In this document: positions 1 to 8,299 of the stretch, piece after piece
Numbering within the stretch: position 1 is the first letter of the stretch
Layout of the letters: the number at the start of each line of letters is the position of its first letter
Assembly: GCA_937875295.1 (NCBI GenBank)
Contig: CALLXS010000017.1
Location: 1 to 9,517, forward strand
Origin: an uncultured bacterium
GTDB lineage: Bacteria; Bacteroidota; Ignavibacteria; Kapaibacteriales; UBA2268
Direction: 5' to 3'
Length of the DNA stretch: 9,517 nucleotides
Notes under the pieces: generated by a model
Seen by the model: the letters and a program-made list of their open reading frames with translations, nothing else
What the model was told of the DNA's origin: nothing
Database searches by the model: none
Position numbers and translations under genes: made by a program

Positions 1-3000
1 AATCGCTTGCTAATTCTTTTGTATCGCAAAGTGAGCTACCGATTAATACTAATCTAAATATACCACTTTGTTCAGGAAGAGAATTATTAATTTCGAAGCC
101 ATCTTCTGTAAATTCAGGACGTGCTGATAAATCAACAGTGCTCCAAGTACCAGCTTTGTATTGTTCCCAGCGGAAATCAAACACATTACCAGTTAATAAT
201 TCTTTATCAACATTTACATTAATACTTGTACCTTCGCATACTTCGATGTGATTTTCAAGTAATAAAGGAGAAGTGAGAACTAAATTGCGTAATGGTTCTA
301 CTGCTGTTAGCACGGAAACATTTGAAACAACTTGACCACCGCTACAATTATTTACGCCATCAAAAATTACTGCTCTATAAGAACCAGGACCGAATTTAGG
401 GCTACCTAAAATTACTACTAAAGAGTCTTTAGTTTCACCGTTTAAATTAGCCCAAGTGTTATTTACTAATTTTTGCCATTGATATCCGGATACTGTACCA
501 GTAGCAGCTACTTTTAGAGTAGTTTGACCATTTTCTGTACATAATTCTGCTGTTTCAAGTGGTTGTTCTGTAATTATAATTATTTCTTCAGCTTTAATAT
601 TTGCAATGTTTGATTCAAATGTCTTGCCTCCACCACTTACTACTACACTATAATTCACACCAGCTCTTGGAGTAGCTTTGTCAAGCTTAACAATATATTG
701 GTTAGAATTAATTATTGTAGTATCAAATTCACCGGTTTCTGGATCTGTGGTAATTTCCATATTAGTTATTGGAGTGCCATTCATCTTCCATTGATAAATA
801 AATTCAGGATTAGTTACATTTCTTGTAATTCCATCAGAGAAACCAGTAAGAGCAGCTTGGACAGCCAATGTATGTTCTACCGGAGCACAAAGACCTTCGA
901 TAGTCTTAGGTAGATTTTGAGTAATTGCAATATTAGGAATAGCTTCGTCTGCACCCATTTGAGTAGTCTTTGGTGCTACCTGACGAGGGAGTCTATCAAT
1001 ATCATTTAATACTGTTGCATCTGTTAATGGAACTGCAATTAAATCATTAGATAATGAAGAATTGCCATTTAAGTGGAAATCTTCTGTAAATTCTACTTCA
1101 ATATTTTTTGACTGAGCATCTCCACCAGTAGCAGTTTTAAGGTCTGCTAATGTTTCTTTATCACTTCCTACATAAGCCAAAACAGGTTCTGTAGATTCTG
1201 GGCTTACATAGTAGTTGTTATAATTCAATGTAGGAATAGTGCTTATGCTGTTAATATAAATTGCATAAGTTTTTTGATTGTTATTGTTAGTAGTTCTATT
1301 AATAAAGATATTATTTTTAACATCTGCATTATAAACTGTACCTACATATAACGGAACTGAAGGAGTTGTAGGTTGGGAAGTAGCACCTTCGATTGTGCTT
1401 CTATTGCCTTCGAGAACTACAGTATTGTGATAAATTTTAATATTAGTACCTAAGTATGCTCTAATACCGAAAGTACCATAAGATGCAAATGTACTAGTAC
1501 CATTACCTAAAATTTCAGAGATTCTGTTGTTTGAAATTACAATATTTGAGTCAGAAGAAGTAGAAATATTGATAGCATCTGCGCGATTTGTTCCAGTACT
1601 ATATATCTTATTAATTATATTATTATTAATAGTTAATCCGTTAATATACGTACTTAATAAGATACCAGAAATACTTGATGAATTTTTGACATTTGTAATT
1701 GTATTTCCTTCTATTTTAGAACTATCAAGTGAATATAAATACAATGGTCCATAACCAATTGAAGTTGCTAAATCATTAGGATTACCAATTAAATTATTTG
1801 TTACATTAAAATTTAGTATTGAGTAGCTAGCAGAAGTAATATAATAAGTGTAAATACCATAGTAGGAATTGCTAATATAATTATTATCAATATAAATATT
1901 TTCTAGCCCTTTTCCTCTTACATAAATACCTGCACCAGAACTTGATGTCTTGTCAAAGCCAGTAATATTAGTATATTTAATTGTAATGTCTCTACTATCA
2001 GTGTTATTAGTAGAATCACCTGAGAATGAAAATACTCTATTATAAATAGCTGATGAATTATTAATAAATGATAAGCCACGAGTAGTGCCAGTTTTATTAA
2101 TTCTACCATCTATAATTACTCTATCAATACCAGCAAAGGTAATTAAACCATTATAATTAGAAGATGAAGCACTGAAATTACCTGTAATTGTACGAGCAGC
2201 ATTCTTTGGATAAATTGTAATATTATATTCTCCGCCAATATTATTTACTGGAGGGAGACTATATGACGTTCCAGAAACTAAAGTCTGATTAGCTGCAATA
2301 GCAAATTCTACATCAGCATTGATACCTAATATGTATAAATCTTCGATTGCAGTTGCTAAATTTGGATAATATCTAGTAGGAAGTACAGGACCGCCAATTG
2401 TATAAATACCATTTAGAGGACCTTTGATTTCTCTTGTGCCAATAGGATTCTTATTTACGATAAGAGAAGTGTCAATTGAAACATTTGAAACTGTTTTATT
2501 TAGTACTAAAGTATCTATTCTAAGATCAATTTTATTTCCTATTGTTGCAGTTGATTTTATATCATAAGTAACAAAGAAATAATTATTATTTGCATCTAAT
2601 TCTATTACAGGAGCAGATGCTAATTTTGTAACTGAATTGAAACCAGTTCCTAAAGTAGGTAAAATACCAAAAAGTGTAGCTGTTGTATCAAAAGTACTCT
2701 GATTTGACATCCATACTTTTACATTTTCAATATCGTTGCTATTAGCAGTACCTACATTAGTAAATACTAATCTTTTAATATTAAATCTATTAGAAAATCC
2801 TGATGTTACGACATTTAAAGCACCAATTTCTTGATTTGTAGACCCTAACTGAACTGCTGTTTGTGTTACAGACATTGTATCTATGCTTGTGATTGTCATT
2901 GGTGGAGGAGGAATTAATTGTACTAAATAGTCTTCTGTTTCTCCCCAAGTATATGTTCCGCAAGGAGCGGCTGCATCGTTCTCATCGACAACAAGCCTCA

Positions 3001-4396
3001 TTAAGGTCTGAGCATTACCCCCTAAATTAACGTTACCTGGTATTGAAATAGTACCAGTCCAAGTATCACTAGTTAAACTATTACCACTACCAGTAGCAGG
3101 TACTGTAAAAGCAAGCTCATCTGGCAAATCAAAATTACCATTCCTATTATAATCAATATATAAGTTTACTTTGCTGGAATATGCATAAGTACCGACATTA
3201 ACTATGCTTACGCTGACAGGATAAGTCATACCAGCTTGTAAATTAATTGGTGGAATTGTTACAGTAAAATCAGTATATTGCTTATTAGCAGTAGTGTTAC
3301 TATAAAGAGGAGTGGCACTACCATTATTTAAAATTGAACCATTTTCACCAATTGAAAAGTTTCCTATATCTTGGTCATTTGTATAAATAGCTCCAGAGGT
3401 GCAGTAGGATGACATTAAGTTGCCATTAGCATTAATATTAACAGTTTTAGGAGCTAATAATCCACCACCAGTTATAGTAAATTGCCCAGTGTAAGAATCA
3501 GCTTGAGCACCCGAAGTTAATGACGCATAAATTGGAACTGAAGCAAGTGAACCACCAGTATATGGTATGTTTAAAGTATTTGGTGCAACAACAGCTGGAG
3601 ATGTTGGTGTAAGCCGAACAGAAACATTTGGACCAGGGGTAACAACCAAATTACCACTTGCAGGAGTAAGAAGATCTGCAGTAATATTTACTGTATGTAA
3701 TGAAGAAGTAGTATTTACATCTAAATATCCTAATTCTATGATTGATGGTGTTAAAATAGCATATGGATAATTCAATAAACTATATCCAAATTTAACATTA
3801 GGTCTACTATAAGTCCTTGAACCTGTTGAAGCAAAATCGTCAATAGTAGCTACATTATCTTGATTTTTATATAAAGTCATATAATTTGGAGATGTAGAAG
3901 TATATCTAATAGGTGTTGATCCAAGACCAGTGGTAGTATTGTTAGTCCAGGCAGTTTCTACTATTATATTTGAAGAACCATCCCATAGAAATGGAGTAGT
4001 AAAAGTAAACTGTAACCAACCAGGAGCTGTACCTAATGTACTTAATGTGGTTGTCGCTTGATAAACGGTAGTAAAAGTACCAGTCTCAAAACTGGTAGTT
4101 ATTTGAGAAAGATTAGTATTTTTAATTCTAATTCTAAAATTCTGCGCTGGAATAGCACTAGCTGAATTATTATAGAATGCAAGAGAATTAATTTCTCCAG
4201 GTTGCATACCAGCTGCTACAAGCTCTGTGACAGTAAAAATCATTTGCATTTTGTTGCCGCCAAAATTACTAATGTATGGATAAGAAGTTATAGTACTAGT
4301 CCCAGTACCAATAATTACATCAGTTGCATTAGAGTAACTACTCCCTAATAGCAATATAAAAGCTATTGTGCTAAGGAGTTTATAAAGTTTTTTCAT
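1..4396 (-). CDS. Giant secreted/cell-surface protein with GEVED, beta-helix and Ig-like domains (C-terminus outside window)
   Basis: An unbroken minus-strand frame of 1465 codons starts at ATG 4396-4394 and has no stop before the left edge. Residues 1-24 form a signal peptide (KK, then a Leu/Ile/Ala-rich core, likely cut after SNA). Residues 25-204 form a beta-sandwich with an 'LxWDGSSNIIVE' type motif common in Bacteroidota secreted proteins. About 205-325 is another beta-rich segment. About 328-490 is a GEVED domain, with Cys332 and Cys479, an acidic Asn/Gly loop at D415-D423 that could bind calcium, and GETEDY at 485-490. About 499-668 resembles the N-terminal domain of BNR-repeat sialidases, without any BNR repeats. 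About 670-1151 is Asn/Ile-rich with repeated NNxI turns, as in a right-handed parallel beta-helix, ending in the typical GADE motif (1148-1151). Three Ig-like or PKD-like modules follow (about 1152-1275, 1278-1362, 1363 onward) with YQW/FRW and paired Cys. I see no catalytic residues. Family knowledge suggests export by type IX secretion and a role in adhesion or glycan contact; the diagnostic C-terminal sorting domain is not visible, so this is inference. Confidence 0.88.
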   Translation of the reverse strand, partial: MKKLYKLLSTIAFILLLGSSYSNATDVIIGTGTSTITSYPYISNFGGNKMQMIFTVTELVAAGMQPGEINSLAFYNNSASAIPAQNFRIRIKNTNLSQITTSFETGTFTTVYQATTTLSTLGTAPGWLQFTFTTPFLWDGSSNIIVETAWTNNTTTGLGSTPIRYTSTSPNYMTLYKNQDNVATIDDFASTGSRTYSRPNVKFGYSLLNYPYAILTPSIIELGYLDVNTTSSLHTVNITADLLTPASGNLVVTPGPNVSVRLTPTSPAVVAPNTLNIPYTGGSLASVPIYASLTSGAQADSYTGQFTITGGGLLAPKTVNINANGNLMSSYCTSGAIYTNDQDIGNFSIGENGSILNNGSATPLYSNTTANKQYTDFTVTIPPINLQAGMTYPVSVSIVNVGTYAYSSKVNLYIDYNRNGNFDLPDELAFTVPATGSGNSLTSDTWTGTISIPGNVNLGGNAQTLMRLVVDENDAAAPCGTYTWGETEDYLVQLIPPPPMTITSIDTMSVTQTAVQLGSTNQEIGALNVVTSGFSNRFNIKRLVFTNVGTANSNDIENVKVWMSNQSTFDTTATLFGILPTLGTGFNSVTKLASAPVIELDANNNYFFVTYDIKSTATIGNKIDLRIDTLVLNKTVSNVSIDTSLIVNKNPIGTREIKGPLNGIYTIGGPVLPTRYYPNLATAIEDLYILGINADVEFAIAANQTLVSGTSYSLPPVNNIGGEYNITIYPKNAARTITGNFSASSSNYNGLITFAGIDRVIIDGRINKTGTTRGLSFINNSSAIYNRVFSFSGDSTNNTDSRDITIKYTNITGFDKTSSSGAGIYVRGKGLENIYIDNNYISNSYYGIYTYYITSASYSILNFNVTNNLIGNPNDLATSIGYGPLYLYSLDSSKIEGNTITNVKNSSSISGILLSTYINGLTINNNIINKIYSTGTNRADAINISTSSDSNIVISNNRISEILGNGTSTFASYGTFGIRAYLGTNIKIYHNTVVLEGNRSTIEGATSQPTTPSVPLYVGTVYNADVKNNIFINRTTNNNNQKTYAIYINSISTIPTLNYNNYYVSPESTEPVLAYVGSDKETLADLKTATGGDAQSKNIEVEFTEDFHLNGNSSLSNDLIAVPLTDATVLNDIDRLPRQVAPKTTQMGADEAIPNIAITQNLPKTIEGLCAPVEHTLAVQAALTGFSDGITRNVTNPEFIYQWKMNGTPITNMEITTDPETGEFDTTIINSNQYIVKLDKATPRAGVNYSVVVSGGGKTFESNIANIKAEEIIIITEQPLETAELCTENGQTTLKVAATGTVSGYQWQKLVNNTWANLNGETKDSLVVILGSPKFGPGSYRAVIFDGVNNCSGGQVVSNVSVLTAVEPLRNLVLTSPLLLENHIEVCEGTSINVNVDKELLTGNVFDFRWEQYKAGTWSTVDLSARPEFTEDGFEINNSLPEQSGIFRLVLIGSSLCDTKELASD

Positions 4397-4405
4397 TTGA
4401 AAAAT

Positions 4406-4411
4406 TCCTTT
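4406..4411 (-). promoter_or_regulatory. Ribosome binding site of the surface protein gene
   Basis: Reading the minus strand, AAAGGA lies nine bases before the ATG at 4396. The spacing and sequence fit a Shine-Dalgarno site and support this start, which is also the one that gives a proper signal peptide. The other two genes with a visible start (murG, antiporter) have no comparable purine-rich site, which is common in Bacteroidota. Confidence 0.55.
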
Positions 4412-4611
4412 AATTTGTTAGAAATATATATTTATTATTTGTCTTTAGTTTCAAATTGCTTTATATATAATATATTACATATCGGCTTTTAATGAAAAAT
4501 CTTCAATTAGTTTATATTAAAAGCAATTCTTTCAATTAATTATGTAATAATATACTATCAATTATTATTCCACTAATCGAAAGTAAAACGCATTTAAATG
4601 TTTAAAATATA

Positions 4612-4629
4612 AATAGCTTAAATAGCTTA
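4612..4629. repeat. Two-copy tandem repeat of AATAGCTTA
   Basis: Two exact adjacent copies of the nine-base unit AATAGCTTA (4612-4620 and 4621-4629) lie in the spacer upstream of the surface protein gene. With only two copies in an AT-rich background this may be chance or a replication-slippage product; a role as a binding site is only a possibility. Confidence 0.6.
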
Positions 4630-4754
4630 TAAAACAATTATATCTATATTAGATTTTCAAAAATAAAAAATTTTAATCAAAAAACATTCTTTTAAAATAA
4701 ATTTGTTACATATTTTCTTAATTTTTATTAATAAAAAGGTGTTTTTTTAAAATA

Positions 4755-4786
4755 AAAAGCAAAAAGTGTGCAATTATTTACACACT
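4755..4786 (-). terminator. Rho-independent terminator of murG
   Basis: On the minus strand AGTGTG and CACACT form a perfect six-base stem (4786-4781 with 4770-4765). Two further A-T pairs inside a C/A mismatch can extend it, and the loop is short. The stem is followed directly by TTTTTGCTTTTT. It begins about 25 bases after the murG stop, where an intrinsic terminator is expected. If it works, the downstream surface gene is transcribed separately. Confidence 0.72.
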
Positions 4787-4811
4787 GCGTAAAATAATTA
4801 CGAAATTTATT

Positions 4812-5906
4812 TTATTTTTTGATTAATTCTCTAATTTTCATTACAGCATCTTTTGTAGCATTTTTTTTGGCTAATTTTATAGTTGCATTGGTCATAACTT
4901 CTAATTCTTTTTTATTATGTAAAATAGAATTAATTGTCTCAACTATTTTCGCACCAATTTCATCATTATTAATAATGATAGTGGCATTATTCTTCTGTAA
5001 TTCCTCAGCATTTGCTTTTTGCTCATTATTTGAGGCACTTGGCAGAGGTACCAAAATAGAAGGTTTGCCATTATATGTAAGCTCGGCTACAGTGGTGGCA
5101 CCGGATCGAGAAATTACTAAATCAGCTGCAGCATAAGCGCTTGCCATATCGTCTATAAATTCGAGTTTTTTCACATTTCTTGGTAACTCACTTATAACTT
5201 TATATTCTTTGCCTGTCTGCCAAATAAATTGCACATTATCATCTTTGAAGCTATCGAAAGCATTCATAGCTGCATTGTTAATTGCTCTTGCTCCCAAGCT
5301 TCCGCCGAAAATCAAAATTGTAGGAACATTCGGATCTAAACCAAATTTTTCGCGAGCTTCTTCTTTTGAAATTAGGTTATCAAACATTTTTCTAAGAGGA
5401 TTACCTAAGCAAATTACTTTGGATTGTTCGCTATTAGAAAAATAGTTTTTCGTTGCTTCAAATGAAGTAATAATTAAATCTGCTTTTGGCGATAGAATTT
5501 TAATTGTCTTGCCGGGAGAGACATTTGATTCCATTAAAATTAAAGGAATTTTAGCTTGCGAAGCAGCTATGCCTGTTGGATAACTTATATATGCACCTGT
5601 GCAAAGCACAAAATCAGGTTGCTCTTTTTTGATTATTTTGCGAATGGTCGAGATTGATTTAATAATCTTAAAAGGTAAAGTTATGGTAGAAGCACTAAGC
5701 AACCCAACAAAACCTCTAATAGGAATTGATGTGAAGCTATATCCTAGCTTTGGGATTATTCTTGCTTCAAGTTTTTCAGGATTTCCAACGAAAAATGCTT
5801 CAAAATTATCATCAGTTTGAGATTTAAATTCTTCTGCAATTGCAACTGCCGGAAAAAGATGTCCACCAGTACCGCCAGCACCAATTAGTGCTTTTATTTT
5901 GCTCAT
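4812..5906 (-). CDS. murG: UDP-N-acetylglucosamine--N-acetylmuramyl-(pentapeptide) pyrophosphoryl-undecaprenol GlcNAc transferase MurG
   Basis: MurG is a GT-B (family GT28) enzyme on the inner face of the cytoplasmic membrane. It transfers GlcNAc from UDP-GlcNAc to lipid I, giving lipid II, the last cytoplasmic step of peptidoglycan precursor synthesis. The 364-residue product has the usual length. The N-terminal Rossmann half carries the glycine loop GGTGGH (11-16) and the acceptor-side segment CTGAYISYP (102-110). The C-terminal half carries GGSLGA (201-206), SRSGATTVAEL (266-276, with Glu275 at the position that contacts the donor sugar and ribose) and a Q-x-x-N-A segment (Gln296, Asn299). 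The usual HEQN or QEQN motif reads MESN here (125-128), keeping Glu and Asn. The start is the first Met, directly before the glycine loop; no clear Shine-Dalgarno site precedes it. The gene stands alone: a terminator follows and a divergent antiporter gene precedes it, rather than ftsW and murC as in classical division/cell-wall clusters. Confidence 0.95.
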   Translation of the reverse strand: MSKIKALIGAGGTGGHLFPAVAIAEEFKSQTDDNFEAFFVGNPEKLEARIIPKLGYSFTSIPIRGFVGLLSASTITLPFKIIKSISTIRKIIKKEQPDFVLCTGAYISYPTGIAASQAKIPLILMESNVSPGKTIKILSPKADLIITSFEATKNYFSNSEQSKVICLGNPLRKMFDNLISKEEAREKFGLDPNVPTILIFGGSLGARAINNAAMNAFDSFKDDNVQFIWQTGKEYKVISELPRNVKKLEFIDDMASAYAAADLVISRSGATTVAELTYNGKPSILVPLPSASNNEQKANAEELQKNNATIIINNDEIGAKIVETINSILHNKKELEVMTNATIKLAKKNATKDAVMKIRELIKK

Positions 5907-6104
5907 ATTGTAAAAAAAGTATTATTAATTTTCAATTATTTGATAAATTATTCGTTTTGAGTATTATGATTTACTTAAAAAATTAGAGACTCAAATAATG
6001 CAATATTATTTTTTTTAATTTTTAACAAAGTTTTAAAATAGTTTCATTGATAAAGTGCTTATTTAAGTTCAATTATTAAATCTATCTAAAATTATTCAAA
6101 TTGT
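5907..6104. promoter_or_regulatory. Divergent intergenic region between murG and the antiporter gene
   Basis: These 198 AT-rich bases separate two divergently transcribed genes, so promoters for both should lie here. I searched by eye for the Bacteroidota-type element TAnnTTTG on either strand and found none, and no strong sigma-70 pair stands out. The region contains a 7-base inverted repeat (5956-5995) and, overlapping its right arm, an AT-only hairpin (arms 5993-5999 and 6005-6011). The promoter role rests on gene orientation only. Confidence 0.45.
5956..5995. repeat. Inverted repeat TTTGAGT/ACTCAAA in the divergent promoter region
   Basis: The arms TTTGAGT (5956-5962) and ACTCAAA (5989-5995) are perfect reverse complements separated by 26 bases. 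The location between divergent start codons would suit an operator or the base of an RNA leader hairpin. It is short and in AT-rich sequence, so chance is quite possible. Confidence 0.4.
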
Positions 6105-8204
6105 ATGGGACATTTAGATTTTAGCTTTCCATTAAAGGACTCCATATTAATATTTGGCGTTATATTGCTTATAATATTAATTACTCCTATGCTCTTAAAG
6201 AAACTAAAGTTACCCAATTTAGTTGGTTTAATAATATTTGGGATGTTGATTGGTCCTAATGGTTTAAATATAATAGCAGAGAATGATACAATCAAATTTT
6301 TTGGGAACATTGGTTTGCTCTTTATAATGTTTATAGCTGGGTTAGATCTTGATTTCCATGAATTTAAGAAATTTCGGAACTTCAATATATTATATGGCTT
6401 TTTATTGTTCTTTCTTCCAGTATTGCTTGGATTTCTGATTTATTATAATTTCTTTGGAAATGATATGATTTCTGCAATGCTTGTAGCAATTATATTTTCA
6501 ACTAATACTTTAATTTCATATCCAATTGTAAAGAGACTTAATATTGCTTCTACAATGCCCGTAACTTCTGCAGTAGGAGCGGCAGTTTTAGCAGATACAT
6601 CTGTACTTATACTATTAGGCTTTTTGAAACAATTTGCAGTAAGTGGGACTGATATTACAATTGTTGTTGTCGTAGTGCTTAAATTCGCTTTATATTCAGC
6701 TCTTATTCTGATTTTATACCCCAGACTTACTAGGCTTTACTTTAAGAGAATTGATGTAGAAAATACATCACAATTTATTTACATTTTTACGCTATTAATA
6801 ATTACTGCGGTATTATCCTATCTGCTTGATATAGAGCCAATCGTCGGTGCATTTTTAATTGGTCTAGCACTTAATTCGATTATTCCTCATAATTCACTTT
6901 TAATGGGAAGGATAGAATTTACAGGGAATGCTCTATTTATACCATTTTTTCTCGTATATGTAGGATTTTTAATTGATTTAAGGATGCTATTTTCAGAAAT
7001 AATGCCGTGGATATTTGCAATATTATTTGTGTTTATTTCATTTGCAGGGAAATTTTCAGCAGCTTTTATTTCAAGCAAAATCTTTAAAATTAATAAAGAT
7101 AATAGAAATTTAATATTTGGACTAAATTTATCTCAAGCTGGAGCCACGATTGCAATTGCAATAGTTGTAAATAGTTTAGGAATATTAGATACAAATGAGC
7201 TAAATGCAGTTATCATTCTAATCTTAGTTACTTGCACTGTGTCTACATTTATTGTTGAAAGGTATGGAAGAAAAATTGCCATTAAGAATGCTGATGTATA
7301 TGATATTCCAGAGATTTATCCTCAAAGAATATTAGTACCATATTCTAATCCAGCATCTATAAACAGTTTAATAAATTTAGCAATTATGTTTAAGGAAAAA
7401 AATTCAGAACCAATTTTTCCTATAAATATAATAACTGATACACAAGATGCTGATAATATAATTTTTGCTAATAATAAAAAATTAGCTAATATTTTAAAAC
7501 AAGCTGAAGCAATCAATATTACTTTGACACCTGCTACGAGGATAGAGACTAGCATTCCCAATGGATTAAATAAAGCTATCAATGAATTATTAATTACAAC
7601 TACAATTTTAGGATGGAATTTTAAGAAATCTATTGATAGCAATCTATATAATAAGCAATTAAATCAATTACTTAATATTAATAATTCTATGTTTTTAGCT
7701 TGCAAGATAAATAACATTCAAAATATTAAGCAATTGAATTTATTCGTGCCTGAAAATGCTCAATTTGAAAAAGGTTATAAAAAATGGATAAATTTACTAA
7801 ACATATTTTTTAAGAATTTCAACACCGGCATAAATATCTACCAAGCAAATAATCCTTCGCAAAATTTATATAATATTTTTAAAAATTCAAATAGCAAGAG
7901 CAAGATAACTCATATTACTTCTTTTGACGAAATAAATGTAGATGAATTAATAAATACAAATTCATTAAATATTATTATTCATACTCGAATCAAGGGTATT
8001 TCGCATAGCGTCCGTGATAATTACTTTATAAATGAATTAATTACAAAGGGCGATGATATTACAAATATTATCTTGCTTTATCCAGAGCAATCAAATGCTT
8101 TGGATATTGAAGAAATGTATAAACATTCTGAGGTGATGGACGAATCTCTGATTTCTACGAATTTGAGTCTAATCGAGCGATTAATAAGAAAAATTAAGGA
8201 TTAA
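6105..8204 (+). CDS. CPA2-family cation:proton antiporter with C-terminal universal-stress-like domains
   Basis: This 699-residue protein has an N-terminal membrane half (about 12-385) with a dozen or so hydrophobic segments matching the Na+/H+ exchanger fold. Motifs include LPNLVGLIIFGMLIGPNGL near 36-54, FIAGLDLD (76-83), a helix with Asp164 at the ion-binding position, IEPIVGAFLIGLALN (243-257), and Lys316 in a later helix, equivalent to the conserved lysine of NapA-type exchangers. Such proteins exchange Na+ or K+ for H+ across the inner membrane. The soluble half (about 404-699) begins PQRILVPYSNP and shows two alpha/beta repeats (about 406-540 and 544-690) resembling universal stress protein domains, though I cannot find their glycine-rich ATP motif. 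Length and layout fit the 700-residue antiporters of Bacteroidota. The ATG is the only usable one: an in-frame stop lies at 6087-6089. No clear Shine-Dalgarno site is visible. It is a single-gene unit, divergent from murG and convergent with nuoF. The transported cation cannot be told from sequence. Confidence 0.88.
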   Translation: MGHLDFSFPLKDSILIFGVILLIILITPMLLKKLKLPNLVGLIIFGMLIGPNGLNIIAENDTIKFFGNIGLLFIMFIAGLDLDFHEFKKFRNFNILYGFLLFFLPVLLGFLIYYNFFGNDMISAMLVAIIFSTNTLISYPIVKRLNIASTMPVTSAVGAAVLADTSVLILLGFLKQFAVSGTDITIVVVVVLKFALYSALILILYPRLTRLYFKRIDVENTSQFIYIFTLLIITAVLSYLLDIEPIVGAFLIGLALNSIIPHNSLLMGRIEFTGNALFIPFFLVYVGFLIDLRMLFSEIMPWIFAILFVFISFAGKFSAAFISSKIFKINKDNRNLIFGLNLSQAGATIAIAIVVNSLGILDTNELNAVIILILVTCTVSTFIVERYGRKIAIKNADVYDIPEIYPQRILVPYSNPASINSLINLAIMFKEKNSEPIFPINIITDTQDADNIIFANNKKLANILKQAEAINITLTPATRIETSIPNGLNKAINELLITTTILGWNFKKSIDSNLYNKQLNQLLNINNSMFLACKINNIQNIKQLNLFVPENAQFEKGYKKWINLLNIFFKNFNTGINIYQANNPSQNLYNIFKNSNSKSKITHITSFDEINVDELINTNSLNIIIHTRIKGISHSVRDNYFINELITKGDDITNIILLYPEQSNALDIEEMYKHSEVMDESLISTNLSLIERLIRKIKD

Positions 8205-8217
8205 TTGTTCTCGATTA

Positions 8218-8279
8218 TTCTATATTATAATTATAGAAAAAAACTCAATATTCATTATTTTGAATTATTGAGTTTCTTT
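8218..8279. terminator. Bidirectional terminator between antiporter gene and nuoF
   Basis: AAACTCAATA (8241-8250) pairs perfectly with TATTGAGTTT (8266-8275). With one bulged T the stem continues through TTCA/TGAA to a small loop. On the plus strand T-rich sequence follows (TTTCTTTG); on the minus strand the A run at 8237-8243 gives the U tract, so the hairpin can end both convergent transcripts. A second, weaker AT-only hairpin (TTCTATA 8218-8224 with TATAGAA 8232-8238) sits beside it. Confidence 0.75.
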
Positions 8280-8299
8280 GATTTATAAACAGAATTATT

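Larger units (their letters stand above)
4397..4811. other. Long AT-rich intergenic spacer
   Basis: These 415 bases separate the murG stop from the start of the surface protein gene, both on the minus strand. I see no credible reading frame or structured RNA. The right end holds the murG terminator and the left end the ribosome binding site of the surface gene. In between are a 9-base tandem repeat (4612-4629), a 10-base palindrome CATTTAAATG (4591-4600) and long A/T runs. The surface gene's own promoter must lie here if the terminator works, but I cannot identify a convincing one. Confidence 0.7.

Noticed and set aside
78..1094. Repeated 13-base CTTCTGTAAATTC near 103 and near 1080 as a possible DNA repeat
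   Set aside because: Both copies encode the short EFTED peptide in the surface protein and nothing around them is repeated, so it is coincidental local protein similarity.
698..2109. Several short frames (698-913 plus, 1527-1754 plus, 1918-2109 minus, and also 3567-3770 plus)
   Set aside because: They lie inside the continuous minus-strand surface protein gene, have no family resemblance and look like out-of-frame shadows.
4658..4665. Minus-strand TATTTTTG matching the Bacteroidota -7 element TAnnTTTG
   Set aside because: No TTG lies at the expected upstream distance, it would give a leader of about 260 bases, and such matches arise easily in this AT-rich spacer.
4698..4705. Plus-strand TAAATTTG matching the same promoter element
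   Set aside because: No plus-strand gene lies downstream of it; both neighbouring genes are on the minus strand.
4819..5820. Plus-strand frames antisense to murG
   Set aside because: murG is clearly coding on the minus strand with all family motifs; these are complementary-strand artefacts.
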